64,000 nucleotides of DNA from Pseudonocardia xinjiangensis (GTDB taxonomy: Bacteria; Actinomycetota; Actinomycetes; Mycobacteriales; Pseudonocardiaceae). Of this stretch, positions 35,609 to 44,233 are shown piece by piece. Numbering within the stretch: position 1 is the first letter of the stretch; every line of letters begins with the position of its first letter. The stretch is from contig NZ_JAAXKY010000020.1 of the NCBI RefSeq assembly GCF_012911925.1, forward strand, positions 1-64,000. Direction: 5' to 3'. A program made the translations under genes and the position numbers. The notes beneath the pieces are model-generated. The model was not told the origin of the DNA, did not search any database, and saw only the letters and a list, made by a program, of their open reading frames with translations.

Positions 35609-36171
35609 GTCGGAGATCAAAGAGTGCGAGATGGACCTACGCCGGAGGGGCGATGCAGAGCTGATAGCGAAGTTCGTCGCGATCTAGCGTCCTGGCGATC
35701 GCGCGCTTGAGGGGTCGCCGCCAGCATCATGCGATCAGCCTCTTCCGAGACGCTGCAGGTTCTCGAATAATGGCCGGGCAGGTGGTGGAGAGGTTCACTA
35801 CTTCGAGTCTCGGACGGGACTATCAGAGTAGCGGCATAGCCTAGCGGACCGGGGACTATTCCGACCACATCGGCGCGAACGCGGATCCCGTGTCGCAAGG
35901 TTGACGGGTGGCCTCGTCCTGACTGGTCACCGTGCTGTCTCATGCTGCCTAGTACCGTGGCGTGCACACTCCGTGATGTCTTTCCACTGCCTTTGTATGT
36001 TCTGCCACCGCCTTAACTGCCACGAATTCGCGCAGGATTCCCTCTCAATGCGTCCCCCGGCGCTCACAGCGTCATCGAGTGTCAGTGCGCGTACCTGCAG
36101 GATCGGCCCTGCGAATGGAATCCCTTCCGGGTTGGGTAGGGATGAAGCAGGGCAGCCGTTACGTGATCAGC
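35609..36171. other. Non-coding remnant region between integrase relic and Shedu gene
   Basis: I see no supportable gene in these 560 bp. Base composition drops towards the right. Short minus-strand frames near 35630-35800 lack a start and recognisable motifs. This is probably decayed element DNA. Confidence 0.45.
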
Positions 36172-37626
36172 TCAGCGGTGGCCCAAAGGTTTGCTCGACT
36201 CTTCAGATGCGAACTGAAGCGCGCGCTCGGCGCTTTCAAGAAGATCGGCGTACGTCAATACTGTCAGTCTGCTTAGATGAGCATTGTAGGAACGAACCGT
36301 CTGATCAATTTGCTCTCTCGTCGCTTCAGTGGAGGGAGTGTGGCCAGGATGGCCGATTATGACAGTTCCCTTTGCTCGACGAAAGTCAAAATCAGCGGCG
36401 AGCTCATTGCGGTATTGAGTCCTTAGTGCGGCACCCATCTCATCAAGAGCACGTAGGTAATTAAGGCACTGATTAACTGCCGCGTGAACCTCATTGGCTA
36501 CGATGAGGTGATTTCGATACTTCCTCGTGAGTTTAACCTCGGGACCCTTTAGCTCGACAATTTCTAGACTCCCGTCGGCGCAGATCAATGGAATATCGTA
36601 CTGGTCCAGCGGAACGATAGTGCGTCTATCCGCAATTCCAGTGTACTGTCCACCAAAGATCCAATAACGCGCACCGATGGCTTCGTGCATCTTCGTCTCG
36701 TTGGTGTCGGGATCTAGTGCAAGCTGCTGAAGATCCGCCACCACCCTGCGGCGCTCACGGACGACTGCGGCTTCAGCCGCCGATAGCCCTTCGGGTGTGG
36801 AGGTTAACCCCGAGACCACCTCTTTGATATCGTCCCCACGGGAGAGTACGCGGCCCAGACTGGCAGCGCTCATGGCGCCGCTTGCCCGCCCTCGAGCTGC
36901 AGTGGCGATATGCGTCAGCATCTTCGAGGCGAAAGCATCGAAGGACTGGTCAGAGAACGGCTCAGATATCTTCGCCTGTTTCACGTCGACGGTCAAATAG
37001 CAAACGGCGTCGAGAAGTCCGTCAGCAAGCATTCGTGAAAAGGTGGCACCAACAAGATCGATGTACGAGCTTGGCCCAGGTTGTGCATCACCTGGAAACG
37101 ACAGGCGAGTCGGCGGCGTGTCGCGCAGCCTTGTTGTAGCCAAAGACTCTTCCATGACGAAGAGGACCGCTGTGCAGGGCTTGTATGGCGCCCTGTCAGG
37201 ACCATCAAATGTTCGTGCGACGCTCGCGGCCAGGGCGACGATTTCGTCTATCCGGTTACGAATACTATTCAGGTACGAGTCGAGACTGACCTTTATTTCG
37301 ACTACGACTACAGGAAGATCGTCATTTATGACGACGAGGTCCCAAGGCCGTGAAGTAAGGCCGTACCCGCCAGTCAGCCCAATACGGGCTTCCGTCAATA
37401 TGGAATACCGCTCGATGCCGGCGATTGCCATGTCTGCTGCCAGCGCGTCGGAGAGTCTTGCGCCAAGCCGTCCAGGACCGACTGTTATGTAGGCTCCCTC
37501 GGCTGTTTGTTCTTGATTGCCACGCTCCCGCAGCTCCAAGTACTTGAGGATCTCGTCATAAATTGATTGCGCCTCCCACGGCACTGGCAACCTCCCTGGT
37601 TCAGCGCGAAACCACCCGGTAAGCAT
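36172..37626 (-). CDS. Shedu (DUF4263) nuclease with N-terminal PaeR7I-like nuclease domain
   Basis: This 484-residue protein, if the ATG at 37626 is right, carries two nuclease-like modules. Residues about 50-220 show D96 in RPWDLVVIN and E110/K112 in VVVEIKVSLDSYLNSIRNRI, followed by TAVLFVMEE and a YIDLVGATFSRMLADGLLDA helix. This layout recalls PaeR7I/XhoI-type endonucleases. Residues about 305-480 are the Shedu SduA domain: ETKMHEAIGARYWIFGGQY, then E358/K360 in LEIVELKGPE and HAAVNQCLNYLRALDE. Shedu proteins are single-gene anti-phage nucleases with variable sensing N-termini; a second nuclease fold there is unusual. Codons are AT-richer than the host average, indicating recent transfer. 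The start is uncertain because no clear ribosome site is visible. Confidence 0.75.
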   Translation of the reverse strand: MLTGWFRAEPGRLPVPWEAQSIYDEILKYLELRERGNQEQTAEGAYITVGPGRLGARLSDALAADMAIAGIERYSILTEARIGLTGGYGLTSRPWDLVVINDDLPVVVVEIKVSLDSYLNSIRNRIDEIVALAASVARTFDGPDRAPYKPCTAVLFVMEESLATTRLRDTPPTRLSFPGDAQPGPSSYIDLVGATFSRMLADGLLDAVCYLTVDVKQAKISEPFSDQSFDAFASKMLTHIATAARGRASGAMSAASLGRVLSRGDDIKEVVSGLTSTPEGLSAAEAAVVRERRRVVADLQQLALDPDTNETKMHEAIGARYWIFGGQYTGIADRRTIVPLDQYDIPLICADGSLEIVELKGPEVKLTRKYRNHLIVANEVHAAVNQCLNYLRALDEMGAALRTQYRNELAADFDFRRAKGTVIIGHPGHTPSTEATREQIDQTVRSYNAHLSRLTVLTYADLLESAERALQFASEESSKPLGHR

Positions 37627-37696
37627 ACGGGCGGCTTGTGCGCCGAGTTCGTAGCGGTGGGCGTCGGCGGCTATCGGCGAGCTCTGGTGCAGCCAC

Positions 37697-37792
37697 GCCC
37701 TCGCTTGGCGTCGGGTCGATGCCGGCATACAGATTGACGCGGAACGAGCCGCTCGTCCGGTGTCGATCTCTTCGCACGCCCTTCCGCGTGAC
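37697..37792 (-). pseudogene. Integrase N-terminal stub (second element)
   Basis: The minus strand reads VTRKGVRRDRHRTSGSFRVN followed by LYAGIDPTPSEG, closely matching the arm-binding domain of the integrase at 34625 (RSFRAGLRVSVYASIDPLTK). Only this short piece survives. It lies about 95 bp from a 3' half of a tRNA gene with the same relative orientation as tRNA-Met and its integrase, so it marks the end of a separate integrative element whose integrase was deleted. Confidence 0.55.
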
Positions 37793-37886
37793 GCCGCACC
37801 GGCCCCCATACAGCAGCGGTAGCAGTGCGCCATCCCCGAATGGCCGCCATCGAGTAGCAGATCGCCGCTGATCAAGGCTCTGAACT

Positions 37887-37926
37887 TCCTCCGGCAGGAC
37901 TCGAACCTGCGACCAGAGATTAGGAG
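37887..37926 (-). other. 3' half of a tRNA gene (probable attachment-site remnant)
   Basis: On the minus strand the sequence reads an anticodon-loop-like CTCCTAA, then TCTCT, then a perfect T-arm GCAGG-TTCGAGT-CCTGC and an acceptor 3' strand CGGAGGA with A. The 5' half of a cloverleaf is missing. The loop would give anticodon CCT (Arg). Integrases of this class recombine inside tRNA 3' halves starting at the anticodon loop, so this is best read as attL or attR of an element that used tRNA-Arg. Confidence 0.6.
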
Positions 37927-38155
37927 TAGCTCGTACGTTTCCGTTACCGCCCTCTAGCTGCACCTTCTGTTCGGTATCGACCGCGCTCGTGGCTCCGTAC
38001 CTCACACGGTTCGACTATGGTTCGCGTCATCTGTGGCTCCACGAGGGAGCGTGGTCGCGGTGGTGTGTGCCCCGGGGGCCGCGGCATGTAGCTGCTCCCC
38101 GAACCATCATGTCGCCGACCTCGTGTAACGAACCATCTATGCGGAGCGAAGTTTG

Positions 38156-39412
38156 GTGAGCGGTCGGCACTACGGACGGACGGACTTGGCAGCAAACCAG
38201 ACCCCCAATCGGTCGGCAGACGCCTCGATTAGGGGATACATCTATCAATTCGATAGGGCCGTTCTTCGGATCCTTTCAAGCGCAGTCGGCGACGTTCTTA
38301 CGGTTGAAGGAATCGAAGATGTCGACTTACTCGCCGAGGGTAGGACGACAGCGGAGCAGTGCAAGTACTTGCCAGCGTCGAGTTTCTCGCTGGCTAGGAT
38401 CCGTGACGCCGTAGCGGCGATGCTCGAGTACTATTCAAAGGGTCACGATCTAGACTACTGTCTGTACATACATACGAGCTCGCAAGGTGAGATTCCGTCG
38501 TCTCTTACGGCAGATGAGATCAGAACATGTCTAACCGTGACTGCCAAGAAGTCGGGCATCACGACAAAAATCTACGAGAAGTACGATAGCGACACGATTG
38601 AAAGCTTCGCTGGTCACCTCAGGATTGTTCCTGGTGAATCGTACGACGATCAGAACCTGGGTGTCGTCGATGCCTTGTCGCGTGAGTATCGATGTAGCGC
38701 CGAAGAGGCCCGCATCTATTACTATCCGGCGGCATTAAACGGTATCGTGCGACTTGCCATTCAGGCGAGAGTTGACAGTCGTCGAACGACCAAGGAGCGC
38801 TTCTTAGAGCAGCTTGATAGCAAGAAGTACTTGTACACAACTTGGCATGCCGAGGTAGTCGGCAATAAAGTGTTCGTCGAGCAACTTGCCAAAGATCTTA
38901 GCAGAAACACTCGCATTAAGAATCACTTCGTGCGATTCCTTGCGATCACGTTGGTGGACGCAAGAGATATCGAGCCAGCGGCGATGTTGGCCCGAATTCT
39001 CACGACGAAATACTATGGTGCAGGCAAGTTGCACACTGCCCTGCCTTGGACACTCATCGTTGATGCTTCTGACGATGTCCTGCATTTGCTCAAGTCTGCA
39101 CTCGCGTCGGCCGCCATTGCGTTCAATGACGGGTACGAAGCTTTCGGATTCAATGTCGAGTTGTTTGGAAAGCGGCCAGTCACGGCGAGGCGCGGGAGGT
39201 CTAACCAGATCGGTGTGACCTCGTTCGACCTCTGGATTGTGTCACTAACGAACTTCAACAAGCACCAGGCCCTGATAGCTGAGCCAAACCTTGTTCTCGT
39301 ACATGCTGAGCTAGGGCGAAAGTTCCCTAATCCTATCGCCTCGTCGCTAGTCGTCGAGCTAGGGTCGTTGGCTCTCTCCGATCTAAATCACGTAATGGAG
39401 CGCATTCGATGA
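38156..39412 (+). CDS. DUF4297-like nuclease partner of HerA
   Basis: This 418-residue protein starts at GTG 38156 (TTG 38153 is also in frame), with GGAGCGAA upstream. The N-terminus has a GYIYQFDRAVLRIL segment, then E51, D57 (EGIEDVDLL) and EQCK (67-70). This spacing resembles the D...(E/Q)xK active site of DUF4297/Cap4-type dsDNA nucleases. The remainder is helical and unassigned. Its stop overlaps the HerA start (ATGA), the arrangement of known HerA-nuclease defence pairs, in which a HerA hexamer assembles with the nuclease. The nuclease call is moderate, based on motif and partner. The gene is AT-rich relative to the host. Confidence 0.7.
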   Translation: MSGRHYGRTDLAANQTPNRSADASIRGYIYQFDRAVLRILSSAVGDVLTVEGIEDVDLLAEGRTTAEQCKYLPASSFSLARIRDAVAAMLEYYSKGHDLDYCLYIHTSSQGEIPSSLTADEIRTCLTVTAKKSGITTKIYEKYDSDTIESFAGHLRIVPGESYDDQNLGVVDALSREYRCSAEEARIYYYPAALNGIVRLAIQARVDSRRTTKERFLEQLDSKKYLYTTWHAEVVGNKVFVEQLAKDLSRNTRIKNHFVRFLAITLVDARDIEPAAMLARILTTKYYGAGKLHTALPWTLIVDASDDVLHLLKSALASAAIAFNDGYEAFGFNVELFGKRPVTARRGRSNQIGVTSFDLWIVSLTNFNKHQALIAEPNLVLVHAELGRKFPNPIASSLVVELGSLALSDLNHVMERIR

Positions 39413-41175
39413 GGTCAGCGGCAGACATTACCGCGTTTGCTAGCGTCGTGGGCGTAGGTCCGGACTTGATCCAGATCGAAGTATCTTCGACAGAGGAGTA
39501 CGCTCGGTCTGGCGCCGAACTCGAGATTGGAAGTTATCTCAAGATATCCGACGATAACGGGTCGATGCTGATAGCGATCGTCCAGAGCTATCGCATTCGC
39601 GACTACGTCGCCCCCTTCGATACTGCGGAGCTCAAGACGCCTCGGTTTCTGATTGACGCGCAGCCCGTCGGGCGCTTCGATGAGGGAGGTTTTAGGCGCG
39701 GTGGAAAACAGATAACAATTCCGCCTAAGCATGTCGAGATCGCCGCGACCGACGTCTTGCTGCAAATGTATGATTCTGTTGCTGTCGAGTCGAGGTTCTG
39801 CTTCGGCTCGCTCGCCCAAGACCGAGAAGTTCGGGTTGCAATAGATGGCGACAGATTCTTCGGGAAACACATCGGGGTTGTTGGTTCGACGGGTTCTGGA
39901 AAGTCGTGCACGGTCGCTAGAATTCTACAAGAGGGGATCTCGCCGAGTAGCTCCCAGGCGGACCGCGGCGTCCTAAACAACTCCCATATCGTGATATTCG
40001 ATCTTCACGGCGAGTACTCGGCCGCCTTCCCTTCGGGACGGTTTATCGACGTTGACACACTCCAGCTCCCGTATTGGCTAATGAACTCTGAAGAACTGGA
40101 GGAGATGTTCGTCGAATCGAACGAAGAGAACAGTCATAATCAGATATCGCAATTTCGTCAGGCCGTAGTTGAGAACAAGCGGCGACACGCCGGGCGGAGC
40201 CAGAGTGTATCCTACGATTCTCCGATCTTCTTCAGTCTCCTTGAGGTTATCAACTATCTGACCAACCTCAATAGTGAAGTTATTGGGCGAGAATCAGGTG
40301 AGGGGGTGCCTAAGCTCGACGATGGCACGCTTGTGCATAATCGCGCCTCCAGATACTTTGATCACGTGCTGAACTTTGCTCTTTCGTCGCAGAGGGCAGG
40401 GTCGAAGGCTACGAATGGTCCGTTCAACGGCGAGTTCGACAGGTTCTTGATGCGCCTCCAGGGTCGACATGGGGATAGTCGCCTACATTTCCTTCTTAGT
40501 CCGCAGAAAGCTGACGGTTCCACTCATCGCACAGAGGACTCTCTGGAGCTAATGCGAACGCTAACTGGCTACGGCGAAGCAAGTAGTAACATTACGATTA
40601 TTGATCTAAGTGGCATCCCGTTCGAGGTGCTAAGCGTTGTTGTCTCCCTTGTGACGCGACTGATCTTTACGTTCAGCTTCCATCTGAAGCGATCAAAGGC
40701 AACTATCGAGGAAAATATTCCGTTCTTGCTCGTTTACGAAGAGGCGCACAACTACGTCCCGCGGAGTGATGGCGCGCGGTACGGATCGGTAAAGCAGTCG
40801 ATCGAACGCATTGCAAAGGAGGGGCGGAAGTATGGGGTCTCCATGATGATCGTCAGCCAAAGACCTTCGGAGATATCGGAAACGGTTTTCTCGCAGTGCA
40901 ATAACTTTGTTGCCATGCGGTTGACGAACCCTTCGGATCAGCACTATGTAAAGCGTCTGCTTCCTGACAACTTGGGTGCACTTACAGACGGCCTGCCTTC
41001 GCTCGGTCGACAAGAGGCCATACTAATTGGCGACTCGATGTCGATACCTTCTCTTATTTATGTGGACGATGTTGACGAGAAGCCAAACTCTCATGACATT
41101 CGATTTCATAGTGAATGGCAGCACGATTGGCGTGAATATGATCCCGCGCCAATTATGGAGAGGTGGCAACGTTGA
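39409..41175 (+). CDS. HerA-like hexameric ATPase/translocase
   Basis: This 588-residue protein has an N-terminal beta-barrel (HAS-barrel) region, Walker A GSTGSGKS (159-166), LLVYEEAHNYVP (about 440-451) as Walker B, and the HerA/FtsK sensor segment KYGVSMMIVSQRPSEIS near 480. HerA-family pumps form hexamers on DNA and in defence islands pair with nucleases (SIR2, DUF4297) to destroy invading DNA. It overlaps the preceding nuclease gene by ATGA, strong evidence for one functional unit. AT-rich codon use matches its partner and the Shedu gene, so these arrived from a different genomic background. Confidence 0.9.
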   Translation: MRSAADITAFASVVGVGPDLIQIEVSSTEEYARSGAELEIGSYLKISDDNGSMLIAIVQSYRIRDYVAPFDTAELKTPRFLIDAQPVGRFDEGGFRRGGKQITIPPKHVEIAATDVLLQMYDSVAVESRFCFGSLAQDREVRVAIDGDRFFGKHIGVVGSTGSGKSCTVARILQEGISPSSSQADRGVLNNSHIVIFDLHGEYSAAFPSGRFIDVDTLQLPYWLMNSEELEEMFVESNEENSHNQISQFRQAVVENKRRHAGRSQSVSYDSPIFFSLLEVINYLTNLNSEVIGRESGEGVPKLDDGTLVHNRASRYFDHVLNFALSSQRAGSKATNGPFNGEFDRFLMRLQGRHGDSRLHFLLSPQKADGSTHRTEDSLELMRTLTGYGEASSNITIIDLSGIPFEVLSVVVSLVTRLIFTFSFHLKRSKATIEENIPFLLVYEEAHNYVPRSDGARYGSVKQSIERIAKEGRKYGVSMMIVSQRPSEISETVFSQCNNFVAMRLTNPSDQHYVKRLLPDNLGALTDGLPSLGRQEAILIGDSMSIPSLIYVDDVDEKPNSHDIRFHSEWQHDWREYDPAPIMERWQR

Positions 41176-41371
41176 TGGACACACGGAAACCTCCATCGAG
41201 GGCGCGACTCATCTCCATGGTGTGGTCGAGGTTCCCTCCGAACATCTCACCGAGCTGGCTTACGATGACCGGTGCGTCGATTCCCGGGCAGTCGTCGAGC
41301 AGGCCGGTGATGACGTGCAGGGCGCGGGCCTCGTCGGCCTCGCGGCCTCCGACCCTTCGCCGTCCTGTCAT
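41153..41371 (-). CDS. Possible small gene or fragment antisense to the HerA 3' end
   Basis: This 72-residue minus-strand frame has host-like GC-rich third positions over most of its length (EARALHVITGLLDDCPGIDA, then SRALDGGFRVSI). It overlaps the last 23 bp of the HerA gene tail to tail. No ribosome site or family is visible. It may be the start of a host gene cut by insertion of the HerA module. Low confidence. Confidence 0.28.
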   Translation of the reverse strand: MTGRRRVGGREADEARALHVITGLLDDCPGIDAPVIVSQLGEMFGGNLDHTMEMSRALDGGFRVSINVATSP

Positions 41372-41459
41372 AGCGGCTGTTGCTGCGCACGAGGGCACCC
41401 CTCACGTCGACAACTGATGCTGGTCGACCGCGAGGGTAACGGCCCTGCGATATCGAGGT

Positions 41460-41699
41460 GTGACCGCAGGCGAGTCGGCCCGCCGCGGAACTTCAGGTTT
41501 GCTGTATCCGCCGAGGACGCAGACTCAGCTGGACATCCAAGTGGACGGAATCGTGGTTCGCTTGGCAACACATCAGGCCGGGAGCCTGCATCACTGCCCG
41601 TATCGCGTCCGGAACGCCCCGCGCTGGTCGGACATGGTCGAGTACGGTTCGGCTAGGAACGGGGTCGCGCAAGCGATACAGATCGGGTTCCGGCGGTAA
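41460..41699 (+). CDS. Small hypothetical ORF upstream of the Mrr-like nuclease
   Basis: This is a 79-residue frame from GTG 41460 whose stop lies 18 bp before the Mrr-like gene and its strong ribosome site. Third positions look coding, with a strand-like middle (TQLDIQVDGIVVRLA) and a basic C-terminus. No family is recognised. It could be a real small partner or the 3' remnant of a larger gene. Confidence 0.38.
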   Translation: MTAGESARRGTSGLLYPPRTQTQLDIQVDGIVVRLATHQAGSLHHCPYRVRNAPRWSDMVEYGSARNGVAQAIQIGFRR

Positions 41700-41717
41700 C
41701 CAACGGAGGTTTGGCTC

Positions 41718-43253
41718 GTGCTGTCCAGATCAGCGCTGCGCGGATACGTGCTCGAGGAGCTGCTGGCGAAGCTGTTGCAGAGGAGCGGGTACTCACTGCT
41801 GGTCCGCGAGGAACAGGATCCAATCGCCCTCTCTCCGGCCGCCAACGGACTGCGGGTGAGGGGCAGGGGTTCGGAGCACCAGGTCGACGTCCTGGGAGAG
41901 CTGGACTGGCCGATCCCTTTCAGCCTACCTGTCCGTCTATTTGTCGAGGCGAAGTACCGCGGCTCGGCTGTAGGCCTCGCCGATGTAAGGAACGCCCTCG
42001 GCGTAATCAATGACGTGAACGAGCACTACTCGGCTGCCGCCGCTTCGAACGCGCTTCCCCGGCCATTCCGTCGCTACCACTACCGGTACGCGCTCTTTTC
42101 AGCGAGTGGCTTCACTGCCGACGCGCAGCAGTTTGCCTACGCCCAGCAGATCTCGCTCGTGGAACTTGATGGGCCGGCGTTCCGTTGGCTTTTGGACGCT
42201 GCATCTCGGGCCGCGGACGAGCTCCTCGAGCTCGCCTTGTCTGCCGGACTTGACTCCTTTCCGGTTAACCAGATGCGTGAGGCGTTCCGTCGCGCCCTGG
42301 GTACCTGGACTGTCACAGGCGATGGAAACGACAGCGCTGAGGACGGTGGGGTCGAGGACGACTTCGGTGTCGCCCGCAGCCGAGCCGAACGCGCTGCTGG
42401 CGGGGTTGGTGCCACTTCGTCGTTGCCGGCAGCCGAACTGGCGGCGATCGCCGCGCAGCTGGTGGAGCTGGACGGTGCGCTCTACTTCGGTTTTACAGCC
42501 GCACCGTTCCTGCTCGTGGTCCAGCCAGACGATCCAGAGTCGTTCGATCGATTGGGTCGAGCCGATGGTGATGCAGAGCCGGCCCGGCTAGCGTTCGCTG
42601 GTCCGCGCGGAGGTAGCGGTGAATGGGTCCTGGTTGCGGATGACGGATCGGTGCTGCGCTTCGGGTTGGCGCCGCTGTACGAGCAATTCGTGCTGGGCGC
42701 AGCGCCTTCTGACCTGCGCCGCGACGGGCGGCGATCCGGCGCTTCCCGCAGCGTCACCGTCCTCGGTGAGACGTCCGATGTGACGCTGCGCTTTGTCCCC
42801 GTTGCGGAGGTGGGCGCAGGCGATGGAAGTCTGGACGACGATCGGACAAGCCTGCTCAGGGCAATGCGGGCCGACCCGGCACTGGAGTACCGAGGTGATC
42901 GGGATCGGGTTGTGTCGGCGATCGATCGCTGGTCCTGGGCCGCTGCTGCACGACTCGTGTACACGTTGCGGGCAGAGGGGCGTCCCCAGGCCGAAGTGAT
43001 CATCGCTGCTGCCCGCAACGGCGGGTTCCTGGACCGAGCCACGGTGTACCGGATCGCAGAGTTCTCCCCACAGCGGACGTTGCGCGGGTTCACGAGACCG
43101 GCAAAGCGGATTACCGCGATTCTGCACTCGGAAGGCGTGGTGGCCGCAGACGTCGCGCCACCACTGGTCGCGCTCTACGACCACGGGGTGCTGGCCACAC
43201 GGTTTCAGGTGCCCCCCGAGTTCGTAGAGATCTTGCCGTCGATCTTTGACTAG
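41718..43253 (+). CDS. Mrr-like restriction endonuclease with novel C-terminal region
   Basis: This 511-residue protein starts at GTG 41718 after ACGGAGGT. The N-terminal 180 residues match an Mrr/PD-(D/E)xK fold: GYVLEELLAKLLQRSGYSLL, D57 in EHQVDVLGEL, and E77-A-K79 in LFVEAKYRG, followed by ADVRNALGVINDVNE and FSASGFTADAQQFAYAQQI. Residues 230-511 are not recognised; they contain two SPxL-poor beta-rich segments and a late helical part with RIAEFSPQRTLRGF, perhaps the target or substrate sensor. Mrr-type enzymes cut modified DNA. It stands without a methylase, beside an ICE relic, in line with a type IV-like restriction role. Confidence 0.75.
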   Translation: MLSRSALRGYVLEELLAKLLQRSGYSLLVREEQDPIALSPAANGLRVRGRGSEHQVDVLGELDWPIPFSLPVRLFVEAKYRGSAVGLADVRNALGVINDVNEHYSAAAASNALPRPFRRYHYRYALFSASGFTADAQQFAYAQQISLVELDGPAFRWLLDAASRAADELLELALSAGLDSFPVNQMREAFRRALGTWTVTGDGNDSAEDGGVEDDFGVARSRAERAAGGVGATSSLPAAELAAIAAQLVELDGALYFGFTAAPFLLVVQPDDPESFDRLGRADGDAEPARLAFAGPRGGSGEWVLVADDGSVLRFGLAPLYEQFVLGAAPSDLRRDGRRSGASRSVTVLGETSDVTLRFVPVAEVGAGDGSLDDDRTSLLRAMRADPALEYRGDRDRVVSAIDRWSWAAAARLVYTLRAEGRPQAEVIIAAARNGGFLDRATVYRIAEFSPQRTLRGFTRPAKRITAILHSEGVVAADVAPPLVALYDHGVLATRFQVPPEFVEILPSIFD

Positions 43254-43279
43254 GTGTCCCTTGACAGAGGTTCGACGCG

Positions 43280-43993
43280 TTAGCCGACAGGTTCCCGCTG
43301 AGCCCCTTCATCATCGAACCGGTGTCGATATCCGTCACCCGAGAGCAGGCCCTTCGGCTCGGCCACGACGGCCCGCCGCCCGCGCGCGACACCGAGATCT
43401 CTCCCGCCTGACTGAGCAACGCCATGGCCCGGTGTGCCCGTGCCCTCCGAGACGCCGTACCGCTCTGACAGGCTCCTTACCGTTGGCAGGTGATCACCCG
43501 GCAGCAGCGCGCCGCATCGGATCGCGCCGGGCAGGTCGGTCGCGACCATGCGGTACGGGCTGCCGTCCACCGCACTTTGCATCACGATCCGAGGGGCCGG
43601 GCTGGCCTCCGGCCGCCCGGAACCCAGCGTTGCGCGTATCGCGTCCGGCCAGCCCGGCTGCGCTGTGGCGATACCGCAGTCGCGCTGCTCGATACGTTGC
43701 GCAGCCAGGTACTCGGCCTCGATCAGCTCCTCGTAGGTAATCGACTCGCGATAGGCCACCGGAGACAGTGGCATCCGGCGCCGGCCGTCGTAGCTGGGCA
43801 CGATCGCCCCGGTTAGCCATCGACACGTCAACAACACGCCGACCGCATACCAATCGGTGCGCCTACGCTCAGCCTCCTCAGCAGAGTGCTGCTCGGCCGC
43901 CCGCCACACCGCCACAAACTCCGCCTTGGGCACCCGGATGTTGCGCAGCGGCACGGTGTCGAACTGCTTCTCGGTCACCTTCACCCGCGCCAT
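43280..43993 (-). pseudogene. GntR-type regulator of an actinomycete integrative element, frameshifted
   Basis: The N-terminal part (RNIRVPKAEFVAVWRAAEQH, then TYEELIEAEYLAAQ) is a small protein type found beside replication and transfer genes of actinomycete integrative elements. It runs on into a GntR winged helix (LPGDHLPTVRSLSERYGVSE). One inserted G near 43438 shifts the frame so that the recognition-helix tail (HRAMALLSQAGEISVSR) reads in another frame, and a second shift near 43385 restores RRAVVAEP. The product would lack a correct HTH. Whether the N-terminal part was once a separate gene is unclear. Confidence 0.6.
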
Positions 43994-44233
43994 AGGAACC
44001 ACGGTGACAGCAGACACCGACAATTTGGACGTCCGTACGGGCTCTCTCGCAGCTCAGAGACCGGAATGTTGACGCAGTGGTGTCAACGGGTGAGCAGTCG
44101 CTGCAAAATCCCTGGTTGAACCGCTGAAGATTCACCCTGCTGGCGAAGACGGTGCGTGTGCTGGCGCATGACGCCTCCAGTGAGATCAAGCTTGGGCGCT
44201 CCAGGTGCCCGGCTGCCTGTCGGCGGCACCGCC

